From positions 62,001-126,000 of the forward strand of contig JACRBI010000044.1 in the NCBI GenBank assembly GCA_016234495.1: a DNA stretch of 64,000 nucleotides, read 5' to 3'. The notes under the pieces were generated by a model that saw nothing but the letters and a program-made list of their open reading frames with translations, was not told where the DNA came from and ran no database searches. This DNA comes from Chloroflexota bacterium (GTDB lineage: Bacteria; Chloroflexota; Anaerolineae; Anaerolineales; Villigracilaceae). This document shows, in pieces, positions 23,308-30,505 of the stretch. The number at the start of each line of letters is the position of its first letter. Within the stretch, counting starts at the first letter, position 1. A program made the translations under genes and the position numbers.

Positions 23308-24396
23308 ATGAAAATAAACCTCTTTCGCAAAATCGCTCTAAATAAAAAAGAGCAGACAAAAATGCTTTCCCGTTACGTACGGATTGTGACCGGGCTCATC
23401 ATCATTCTGGCTGTTTTGGGCGTGGTACTGATCGTAGGCAGAACGCAGACGGCGACTCTGGCGCAGGTACCCACACCCACAGTGCCGCCTGAAAAAGCCA
23501 CAGCAGATAATTGCGATGCCTGCCATGCCGATGTACATGAGCTATGGCACAAAGGCGGACACGGAGATGCCCGCGCAGAAGCTGCGCTGAGGCAACAGGA
23601 TAACTGTGTGGCCTGCCACAAGGAAATTCCAGATAGCAGTATGCCAGACCCAACCAAAATAAATACCGATTTCACAGGATTCTGGGCAGACCAAGGCAGA
23701 CCCAGCAATTGTTTACAGTGCCATGTGACAGGCTACGATCCTGCCAGCGGAACCTGGAAAACAGATGGCATCACTTGCGAAGCGTGTCACAGCCCCATCC
23801 CACCCAACCATCCGGACGATGGTATGCCGGTGGAAAAATCCACAGACCTATGCCGTACCTGTCATACAGATGCCCGTTTTGGATGGGATGCCTGGGATCA
23901 AAGCGCGCACTCTCAAAATGACATCACCTGTTCGAACTGCCATAACCCGCATTCGACCTCTCTTAAGCCGACAGATGATTCGGCGACAGATTCTTCATCC
24001 CTGTGCGAGAATTGCCATAAGGACATGGGCGAGCATAAAGCGCACATTCAGCATGTTGAGACCGGCGCAACCTGTGTCATGTGCCATATTGGACCACCAA
24101 AAGGCGATGATGATTTCCACCAGGTTCCAGACCACGACTTTAAAGCAAAGCTGGATGCCTGCAATAGCTGTCACGCCGATCAAATGCACGGTGACGGCAA
24201 ACCGGTTTCCATTCCGATTGAGCAGGATATTACAGCACCGATAGCGGATGCGCCAGCCGCGGTTGTATCTTCTGTGCCCAAACAGGCGAGTCCGTATGGA
24301 TATGTTGGCCTTGCCACAGTCTTCGGAGTGGGCGGTGGTTTCCTCTGGCGTAAATTAGCGAAACGCCGCTCACAAAGCAAGGCGGATGCAAAATAA
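23308..24396 (+). CDS. 9-heme c-type cytochrome, anchored at both ends
   Basis: The 362-residue protein has an N-terminal helix (about 24-46) and nine CXXCH motifs: CDACH, CVACH, CLQCH, CEACH, CRTCH, CSNCH, CENCH, CVMCH and CNSCH. A Pro/Ala-rich linker and a C-terminal helix (about 331-350, YGYVGLATVFGVGGGFLW) with a basic tail follow. The spacing is like the c554/OTR-type cytochromes, with extra histidines to serve as distal ligands. An internal HNPHST/HKDMGEHKAHIQHVE segment is rich in histidine. A TTTGGAGGA ribosome site precedes the ATG. It closes the cytochrome island and is followed by a terminator. The electron partner is unknown; a periplasmic or cell-surface relay is likely. Confidence 0.92.
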   Translation: MKINLFRKIALNKKEQTKMLSRYVRIVTGLIIILAVLGVVLIVGRTQTATLAQVPTPTVPPEKATADNCDACHADVHELWHKGGHGDARAEAALRQQDNCVACHKEIPDSSMPDPTKINTDFTGFWADQGRPSNCLQCHVTGYDPASGTWKTDGITCEACHSPIPPNHPDDGMPVEKSTDLCRTCHTDARFGWDAWDQSAHSQNDITCSNCHNPHSTSLKPTDDSATDSSSLCENCHKDMGEHKAHIQHVETGATCVMCHIGPPKGDDDFHQVPDHDFKAKLDACNSCHADQMHGDGKPVSIPIEQDITAPIADAPAAVVSSVPKQASPYGYVGLATVFGVGGGFLWRKLAKRRSQSKADAK

Positions 24397-24422
24397 GATT
24401 TGCACATGCAATAATTAACAAC

Positions 24423-24463
24423 AAAGGAAAAGCAGGCCGTCAGCGGCCTGCTTTTCCTTTTCT
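24423..24463 (+). terminator. Rho-independent terminator after 9-heme cytochrome
   Basis: A perfect 17-bp stem (24423-24439 with 24444-24460; AGCAGGCCG / CGGCCTGCT core) closes a TCAG loop; the T-rich 3' arm continues in TTTTC. Confidence 0.92.
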
Positions 24464-24527
24464 TGAGGTGGGCAGTACAATAAGGCGCAATTGACGGGTG
24501 AGCGTCACATTCTGTTACGGAGAATTT

Positions 24528-25229
24528 ATGAGTGAATCGAGAAGTGCATTTTGGAATGGCGTGCGCGCCGAATTCCCATTGTTAATCGGCGTATTCCCCT
24601 TTGGTATGATCTACGGCGCGCTGGCGCTCAACGCGGGGCTGTCCACGCTCGCGTCCCAGTTGATGTCATCCATCGTGTTCGCGGGATCATCGCAATTCGT
24701 CACGGCACAGCTTGTGCATGACGCCGCGCCGGGCTTCGTGATCGTGTTGACCATCGCAGTAGTGAACTTGCGCCATATGTTATACAGCGCATCTCTTGCG
24801 CCATATTTAAAAAATCTTTCACTGAAATGGAAAACTTTGCTTTCCTACCTGCTGACAGATGAAGCATATGCGCCGAGCATACTCAAATATGAAGACGAGG
24901 GCATCACACCTTTTAGCCACTGGTTTTTGCTGGGGGCAGGCTTTTCCTTGTGGCTTACCTGGCAGATCAGCACTGCCCTTGGCATCTTCCTCGGTGCAAC
25001 GATCCCCGAGGAATGGCCGCTGGATTTTGCCCTGCCTTTAACTTTTATTGCGATGGTTGTGCCTGCGTTGAAAAACCGCCCGATGATCGCCGCGGCATTA
25101 AGCGCGGGGTTGGTAGCCCTTCTGGCATACGGCCTCCCATTCAAGTTGGGATTGATCCTCGCCGCGCTGGCTGGCATTACTGTCGGAACGATTTTGGAGG
25201 GCCGAAAATCCCCAAAGGAGATGCTATGA
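24528..25229 (+). CDS. azlC: AzlC-type branched-chain amino acid exporter, large subunit
   Basis: This 233-residue integral membrane protein has the AzlC family landmarks PLLIGVFPFGMIYGALAL near the start, the SSIVFAGSSQFVTAQL block and VVNLRHMLYSASL, with about six to seven helices. With AzlD it forms an exporter for branched-chain amino acids and analogues. ATG 24528 is preferred to GTG 24498 because GGAG lies 5 nt before it and the family usually begins with a short polar segment. Its stop overlaps the azlD start by 4 nt (ATGA). No regulator is found next to it; the terminator before it shows that it is separate from the cytochrome operon. Confidence 0.93.
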   Translation: MSESRSAFWNGVRAEFPLLIGVFPFGMIYGALALNAGLSTLASQLMSSIVFAGSSQFVTAQLVHDAAPGFVIVLTIAVVNLRHMLYSASLAPYLKNLSLKWKTLLSYLLTDEAYAPSILKYEDEGITPFSHWFLLGAGFSLWLTWQISTALGIFLGATIPEEWPLDFALPLTFIAMVVPALKNRPMIAAALSAGLVALLAYGLPFKLGLILAALAGITVGTILEGRKSPKEML

Positions 25230-25537
25230 ATATCTGGCTGGTCATGCTGGTTGGCGGGCTGCTCACCTTCGGGATGAGATTCTCCCTCATTTTTTTGTTC
25301 GGCAGGTTCGAGGTCCCGGAAACGATGCGCAAGGCTTTGCATTATGTCCCGCCCGCAGTCCTATCCGCCATTATTTTTCCAGAATTACTGTACCCTTCTG
25401 GAAATTTAAATCTTTCATTTGGAAATACGCGTTTACTGGCAGGCATCATTGCGATGCTGGTTGCAGGGTATACCAAAAATACATTGCTGACCATCCTTGC
25501 AGGGATGGCCGCGCTGCTCATCCTGCAATTGATCTAA
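25226..25537 (+). CDS. azlD: AzlD-type branched-chain amino acid exporter, small subunit
   Basis: The true start is the ATG at 25226, which has an AAAGGAG ribosome site and overlaps azlC by 4 nt; the open frame runs further upstream but is not coding there. The 103-residue product has three to four helices and the family pattern LTFGMRFSLIFL, LHYVPPAVLSAIIFPELL and LLAGIIAMLVAGYTKNTLLTI. It works with AzlC in the membrane. Its stop overlaps the stop of the convergent GGDEF gene by 4 nt. Confidence 0.93.
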   Translation: MNIWLVMLVGGLLTFGMRFSLIFLFGRFEVPETMRKALHYVPPAVLSAIIFPELLYPSGNLNLSFGNTRLLAGIIAMLVAGYTKNTLLTILAGMAALLILQLI

Positions 25538-26439
25538 ACATAGATCAAAAAAACCTGATTTCCCCCCGACTCTTTTGCGCGGGCCATTGCCTGCCGTGCC
25601 TGCTGGATCAGCGGTTCAACTTCTGTGGATGCGCTGATGTGGGCTGCGGATGCGATACCCGCGCTGATCTTTACCATGACAGGCGGTTCATTCTGGATCT
25701 CGACATGGGTGCCGCGTACTCCGGCAATGACCCGCTCTGCGATTTTTTCCGCGTCCGCGCCGATGACGCCGGCCAGCATAATGATGAACTCGTCTCCCAT
25801 CCAGCGGCCGATGCAATCGTACGGGCGGCTTTTTTCGCGGACGACTTGTGCCGCCATGCGCAGGACGTCATCGCCGATCTTTGCCCCGAACTTACCGTTG
25901 ATGAGCTTGAAGTTATCAATATCCAATGCGATCAAACTTAATGGCAGCGATGCCCGCCTGGCGCGTTCCAGTTCGCCATTTGACTGCCTGAAGAACCCTG
26001 AGCGGTTCATGAACCCTGTCAGCGGGTCGTAGACAGCCTGGCTTTCCAATTGATCGTTGGCCGAGATGAGATTGTTTGACAGCGAAATGATCCGCGCGGC
26101 CATGGCGACGCGGTTCTTCAGATCCCGGGCACTGAACGGTTTTTGGATTACATCATCTGCGCCGGTGGGGGCAAGCTCATCATCCGAGTTCATCTCGGTG
26201 ATTAATAAAATAATAAATGGGTCGGCAATTTTCATGGCGCGAACACGCGGGATGAATTGCATGTGGCGCAGGTCGCTGGTATCCCAATTCGCGATGAGGA
26301 AATGAGATTCGCCGGAACGAATATATGGCCAGATCTCTTCGCTGGAAGCAAGCGGGATGACTACGTCCCTATTGTTGTGCAGGGCTTGTTGAATTAGCGC
26401 AAATTCTCCGGGGTTGTTTTCGAGTACCAATATTTTCAT
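25534..26439 (-). CDS. Response regulator with (M)GDEF diguanylate cyclase domain
   Basis: The 301-residue product has a receiver-like domain (about 1-118) and a GGDEF domain (about 135-300) with DPLTGFMNRSGFF at its beginning and a possible inhibitory site RPYD. The signature is MGDEF (in GRWMGDEF): the first glycine, which contacts the GTP, is replaced by methionine, so activity may be reduced or lost. In the receiver domain the usual acidic pair is replaced in ILVLENNPGEF (one Glu remains), while an Asp (ANWDTSD) and a Lys (VIQKPFS) stand in the expected places. The gene is convergent with azlD. It may be a weak cyclase or a GTP or c-di-GMP binding receptor. Confidence 0.88.
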   Translation of the reverse strand: MKILVLENNPGEFALIQQALHNNRDVVIPLASSEEIWPYIRSGESHFLIANWDTSDLRHMQFIPRVRAMKIADPFIILLITEMNSDDELAPTGADDVIQKPFSARDLKNRVAMAARIISLSNNLISANDQLESQAVYDPLTGFMNRSGFFRQSNGELERARRASLPLSLIALDIDNFKLINGKFGAKIGDDVLRMAAQVVREKSRPYDCIGRWMGDEFIIMLAGVIGADAEKIAERVIAGVRGTHVEIQNEPPVMVKISAGIASAAHISASTEVEPLIQQARQAMARAKESGGNQVFLIYV

Positions 26440-26582
26440 GAGGCACCTTTTATCAATTATAGCAGGGTGTTTATCGGGTTAACCCATGAATTTGGATTCC
26501 GAACATGATTCCGCATGAAATTTTGGTTTACGTTGACAAATGCCCCCTCCCATAGTAATATTTGCGGCGCTCTGACCAAATT

Positions 26583-26654
26583 GCCGAGGTAGCTCAGTGG
26601 TAGAGCAGGGGACTCATAAGCCCTTGGTCGGGAGTCCAAATCTCCCCCTCGGCA
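26583..26654 (+). tRNA. tRNA-Met (anticodon CAT)
   Basis: The cloverleaf has an acceptor stem GCCGAGG/CCTCGGC, a D arm GCTC...GAGC, an anticodon loop CTCATAA with CAT and a T stem GGGAG/CTCCC; 72 nt without encoded CCA. The CAT anticodon could also belong to an Ile2 tRNA read after lysidine modification. The first acceptor pair is G-C, so it is not an initiator. The T loop reads TCCAAAT instead of TTCAAAT. Confidence 0.88.
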
Positions 26655-26660
26655 CTCAAG

Positions 26661-26683
26661 AACCCGCGTGAGCGGGTTTTTTC
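26661..26683 (+). terminator. tRNA terminator
   Basis: AACCCGC (26661-26667) and GCGGGTT (26672-26678) form a hairpin with a GTGA loop followed by TTTTT. The GTG in the loop (26668) is in frame with the next gene but is unlikely to be its start. Confidence 0.9.
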
Positions 26684-26688
26684 TTCCC

Positions 26689-27357
26689 ATGCAAATTGAA
26701 ATAAACAAACTCATCCGCAGTAAACGCAGGACAATTGCCCTGATCATCGAACGTGACGGCTCGCTCACTGTCCGCGCGCCGATGCGGGCATCGAATGTTT
26801 TGATCGAACAATTCGTTCAACAAAAAATGGATTGGATTACAAGGACGCGCAAAAAGATTGATTCCATTGCGCATTCCCCTCCAAGACAATACTCAGACGG
26901 CGAATCCTTTTTATTCCTCGGCTCTTTATTTGACCTGAAACTGGTCGGCCTGCAAAAGCCTTTCCTCCAATTTGACGGTGGTTTTACCCTCAGCCATGCC
27001 GCGCAAAAGAACGGAGAGCATATCTTTGTCCGCTGGTACAAAGAACGCGCATACGATGTAATTTCAAAACGTGTGAGCGAGTACGCCCGTCAACATGGAT
27101 TTGCGCCCAAAGAGGTAAAGATCACATCTGCAAAAACACGCTGGGGATCATGCAGCCCAGACGGCACGCTAAACTTTACATGGCGTTTGGTCATGGCTCC
27201 ATTGGAAGTAATTGATTATGTGGTAATCCACGAACTTGCGCACCTGCGGGTCAAAAACCACTCCAGTAAATTCTGGGATGAAGTTCGACGGATTGACCCA
27301 GGATATAAAGAACAGAGGAAATGGCTGAAGTTGAACGGAGGGAAATTAAATTTGTAA
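26689..27357 (+). CDS. YgjP/DUF45-family zinc metallopeptidase-like protein
   Basis: The 222-residue product carries the DUF45 (M48-like, WLM clan) pattern: ITSAKTRWGSCSPDGTLNFTW, then the zinc site VVIHELAHLRVKNHSSKFW with HELAH as HExxH and a further His. An N-terminal SKRRTIALIIERDGSLTVRAP is also typical. Family members are soluble, and their substrates are poorly known. ATG 26689 is preferred to GTG 26668 because the latter lies in the loop of the tRNA terminator. No good ribosome site is present, so expression might be low or partly read through from the tRNA. A bidirectional terminator follows. Confidence 0.9.
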   Translation: MQIEINKLIRSKRRTIALIIERDGSLTVRAPMRASNVLIEQFVQQKMDWITRTRKKIDSIAHSPPRQYSDGESFLFLGSLFDLKLVGLQKPFLQFDGGFTLSHAAQKNGEHIFVRWYKERAYDVISKRVSEYARQHGFAPKEVKITSAKTRWGSCSPDGTLNFTWRLVMAPLEVIDYVVIHELAHLRVKNHSSKFWDEVRRIDPGYKEQRKWLKLNGGKLNL

Positions 27358-27369
27358 CCTAAAAAAGAA

Positions 27370-27407
27370 AAACACAGGCTCAGGGTTTACTCCCTGAGCC
27401 TGTGTTT
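27370..27407. terminator. Bidirectional terminator between convergent genes
   Basis: A perfect 16-bp stem (27370-27385 with 27392-27407; CAGGCTCAGGG / CCCTGAGCCTG) has A-rich and T-rich flanks on both sides. It serves both the YgjP-like gene and the convergent regulator. Confidence 0.92.
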
Positions 27408-27408
27408 G

Positions 27409-28299
27409 TTACTGCTTTCGTTTGTCAGGAAATGGGGCAAACAATTCATATCCTTCCCCCACCTTTTTTGATATGCTTTTCATTCTATCCGCTGTTTTTT
27501 GATTCAATGGCAAAAGTTGATGTAAATATAATTCGCCATACGGGGTTAAGGCAAACAGCGTTTCGGTGGATATGAACGAATGGTCATAATCTGGTTCCCC
27601 TCTTCGGATTGGCAGCGCATAATCGTCGAAGTCTTCAAACAATATTTTTCGCCAGCATCTTTCAAAAGACGGGTATTTTTTATTGTCAAGAAACTCATTC
27701 AGGAGCCTGGCAAAATAAGGCTTGGATCGAACGCGCAGGGTACGCCTTCGAAAATAGCGGGCATTGATCAAGGCCAGTCTTTCCAGACTGTCATCGCCGA
27801 TGATGTCGGGGAAATTGGAGTCTGCGGCGAATACGTAGCGCATCTCGTTATATCCTCCGATTATGGTTTCTGCGCCTTCAAGCAATTCAGGAGGCGTGCC
27901 ATAAAAATCTATTGCGCAATTGTTCGCTAATAAAATATCGCAAAATGCGTCCGTAATAAAAACAGGCAGGGTGATGCAGGCGATATGTTCGCCTGTTTCT
28001 TTAAGAAAAGATGTGGGATTAAATTGGCGCTTTGTATGAACTTCTTCCTTTCGAACCTTCTCAGCTTCTGTAACGCCACTGGCAGCGAAGAGAAATTCCA
28101 TTCTTTCCATCGAGGTTAAATGAAACCCATCCGCCAGCTTTAGCAGAATATTATCCTTTAACAGCGTTTTTCTCTCCCCGCGCTCAATGTTGCTGATCGC
28201 AGATATATCAATGCCTGATCTCTCAGCCAGTTCCATCTGGGTCCAACCCATGTCCTGGCGTAGTGACGCTACAAGAGTGCCAAATTCAAAACGGTTCAT
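27409..28299 (-). CDS. XRE-family regulator with MmyB-like ligand domain
   Basis: The first 70 residues are a helix-turn-helix of the XRE type (LRQDMGWTQMELAERSGIDISAISNIERGER). The remaining 220 residues resemble the MmyB-like ligand-binding domain, a PAS-like fold found in regulators of this kind (LPVFITDAFCDILLANNCAIDFYG...). It probably represses or activates nearby genes in response to a small, perhaps lipid-like, ligand. The 494-nt gap upstream separates it from the divergent GGDEF gene at 28794, which might be a target; this is only positional. Confidence 0.82.
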   Translation of the reverse strand: MNRFEFGTLVASLRQDMGWTQMELAERSGIDISAISNIERGERKTLLKDNILLKLADGFHLTSMERMEFLFAASGVTEAEKVRKEEVHTKRQFNPTSFLKETGEHIACITLPVFITDAFCDILLANNCAIDFYGTPPELLEGAETIIGGYNEMRYVFAADSNFPDIIGDDSLERLALINARYFRRRTLRVRSKPYFARLLNEFLDNKKYPSFERCWRKILFEDFDDYALPIRRGEPDYDHSFISTETLFALTPYGELYLHQLLPLNQKTADRMKSISKKVGEGYELFAPFPDKRKQ

Positions 28300-28793
28300 T
28301 CTGCTCCTGAATATAAATGGGCTCGAAAAAATCTTTGAGTCTGCTCATATTTTTTTGTTTTGACATTTATGCATTATGAATAATAATTGTAACATCGCTT
28401 GCGACGGTGTTGAGACTTGTAGTAATGAGTAATGGCTGGGGCGGCATGGAGCCCTAATTGCCCGGGTTTTTAGAAACCTTTTTTCATGGCTTTGGATTGC
28501 AGCCGAGAGCGATTATAAAGTTCGACAGGGGAATCCGCCTCGGGATTTATATATGGGGCAGTCTGCCAAGACTGCCCCTGGGGTTGCCTTACCGCCGTAA
28601 CAGGTGGTAATTTTTTATTCCATCATCAGATAAGGTTGACTCCGAGCTTGGAAAAGCATACTATTAGTTTGATCGTCATGGTCGCGAGGGGAAGGAGTGT
28701 GTTGTGGCAAATGTAAGGCCGGCGGGAAGTATATAATTGTGTAAAATTACGTGGAAAGTATTGAATAATCGACTGTTCGAAAAGGGAAGCGTA
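28300..28793. other. Divergent intergenic region with hairpins
   Basis: No gene is supported. A short weak hairpin GGTTT-TTAG-AAACC with six T follows at 28465-28484. A perfect 10-bp stem GGGGCAGTCT (28555-28564) / AGACTGCCCC (28569-28578) lies in the middle. Promoters for both flanking genes must lie here. I looked for a c-di-GMP riboswitch before the GGDEF gene and did not find the conserved core. Confidence 0.5.
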
Positions 28794-30260
28794 ATGAAGA
28801 AAACAAAATTACCAGGTGATATGGAGCCTCGCCGACAGGGTGAAGAGAAACTGATCAAGGGAAAGAAAAAGGAATCGAATTCCAGCCCGGCCAAAGTTGA
28901 ATCCCTGCACATTATTGACGAGTTAAAGGAGCGTCAGTCTCAGCTGGAGAAACAGAATGAGGTGTTGGTTCAGTCTCGGGCGGAGGTGCAGGCGGTTCTT
29001 GGTCAATATAGCGATCTGTATGATTTTGCTCCTGTAGGCTATTTCACCCTCAACCGCGATGGCATGATCCGCCAGACGAATCAGGTCGGGGCGGATTTGC
29101 TTGGCGTGGAATATGGCGAACTGATCAAGCGGGGTTTTGGGGTATTTGTCTCTGAAAAATCCATGCCTGTTTTTAATTCGTTTTTTGAAAGATTATTGTC
29201 AGGCGAGGGGAAGGAAGACTGTGAACTTGAATTCATGAGAAATGGACATGAAATAATTTGGGCGCGCATGGAGGCAACCTGTTTTGAAGGTGGCGACGAA
29301 ACCCGCGCCATGTTGACAGATGTCACTGAGCGGAAACAAGCTGAGGAAGCGCTCAAGAAGAGCGAGGAGCAATATCGGACACTGGTCGAGCTGGCGTCAG
29401 ATGGAATTTTCCTTACCGGGAGCGATGGGCTGTTTGTGGAGGCAAACTCGGCAGGGTGTCAATTGTTGGGCTATACCCGCGTGGAAATCCTTCAATTGAC
29501 GATGTGCGAAATCATGACGCCCTTTCCGAACAGGGATAATGTTTTGAAAGAATTGAAAGGGGGGAACACTTTGCTGGTTGAATGTGATCTGATCTGCAAG
29601 GATGGTCATTTGGTGTCGGTGGAGATAAGTTCACGCCAATTGCCGAATGGGCGCTTTATGGGAATTGTCCGCGATATTTCCGGGCGTAAACACGCCGAGG
29701 AAATTTTGCGCCATGCGAATAAAGCGCTTGAAGTGGCGCACCTTAAACTCCAGAACTCTCTTGAGTACGAACATCATTTGGCCCGCACAGATAGTTTAAC
29801 TGGCATTTCCAATCGTCATCACTTTTTTGAGCTGGCTTCGCGCGCTTTCAGTTCAGCGGCACGCTATCAACGCCCGCTTGCAATCATTATGTTTGATGCG
29901 GATCACCTAAAAGAGGTAAATGATACTTTTGGACATGCCGCAGGTGACAAAATGCTGGTTCAGATTGCGAAGGCAGCCGAGGCGGAAATGCGGAATGTTG
30001 ATGTGCTTGCGCGATACGGCGGCGACGAATTCATCATCCTGCTGCCGGAGACCAGCGCAAAGCAGGCACATTTCATCGCAGAACGCATCCGCGAGAGTGT
30101 GAGTCCGCTTGCGATCACGCTCAGCATGGGCATTGCGGAAATCCTGCATAAACCTGTGGACGAAAACGTCGAGCGCATTATTCGCCGTGCCGACAAAGCG
30201 CTATATGCGGCCAAGGCAAAGGGACGGAACTGCATTGTGACCTATTCTCCTGATTTCTAG
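28794..30260 (+). CDS. PAS-PAS-GGDEF diguanylate cyclase
   Basis: After a basic N-terminus and a coiled coil (about 30-75, ELKERQSQLEKQNEVL) come two PAS domains (about 80-185 and 195-310), each ending in the usual DVTERK/DISGRK linker. A short coiled coil and a GGDEF domain (about 325-488) follow, with TDSLTGISNRHHFFELASR, an intact RYGGDEF signature and an inhibitory RxxD site (RNVD) five residues before it. No membrane helix is seen, so it is cytoplasmic and senses an internal signal. ATG 28794 fits the start after AAGGGAAG; an upstream GTG at 28737 is less likely. Its GGDEF domain is very close to those of the next two genes, which suggests tandem duplication. Confidence 0.92.
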   Translation: MKKTKLPGDMEPRRQGEEKLIKGKKKESNSSPAKVESLHIIDELKERQSQLEKQNEVLVQSRAEVQAVLGQYSDLYDFAPVGYFTLNRDGMIRQTNQVGADLLGVEYGELIKRGFGVFVSEKSMPVFNSFFERLLSGEGKEDCELEFMRNGHEIIWARMEATCFEGGDETRAMLTDVTERKQAEEALKKSEEQYRTLVELASDGIFLTGSDGLFVEANSAGCQLLGYTRVEILQLTMCEIMTPFPNRDNVLKELKGGNTLLVECDLICKDGHLVSVEISSRQLPNGRFMGIVRDISGRKHAEEILRHANKALEVAHLKLQNSLEYEHHLARTDSLTGISNRHHFFELASRAFSSAARYQRPLAIIMFDADHLKEVNDTFGHAAGDKMLVQIAKAAEAEMRNVDVLARYGGDEFIILLPETSAKQAHFIAERIRESVSPLAITLSMGIAEILHKPVDENVERIIRRADKALYAAKAKGRNCIVTYSPDF

Positions 30261-30505
30261 GGCATAAAATGGGTCGGTAAAAACACGCTTTTTGAACGAT
30301 TTTCCAGAAAAACCCGATTATCTGGAGTTTAATGCCCAACTCTGTAGAGGCTGGGGTTTGTTTGATTTCCGGTTACGGTTTTTGATAGTATTTTTACCTC
30401 TAATTTATGGCAACATCCTTTTGCTCCTGAATGGGTTGATATAAAATAGGAAGAACTTTCTGCAAAACCTGCTCACAGGGTTTGCGGACGGAGCAGGAGC
30501 AAGTG

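Noticed and set aside
24950-25226. Upstream extension of the azlD frame to 24950
   Set aside because: It overlaps most of the 3' half of azlC in another frame; ATG 25226 has a good ribosome site and the family N-terminus.
26668-26689. GTG 26668 as start of the YgjP-like gene
   Set aside because: It lies in the loop of the tRNA terminator hairpin; ATG 26689 begins at the usual family N-terminus.
28300-28793. c-di-GMP riboswitch before the GGDEF genes
   Set aside because: The conserved CAGGGCAAACC and GACGCAAAGCC cores are not present together; only unrelated hairpins are seen.
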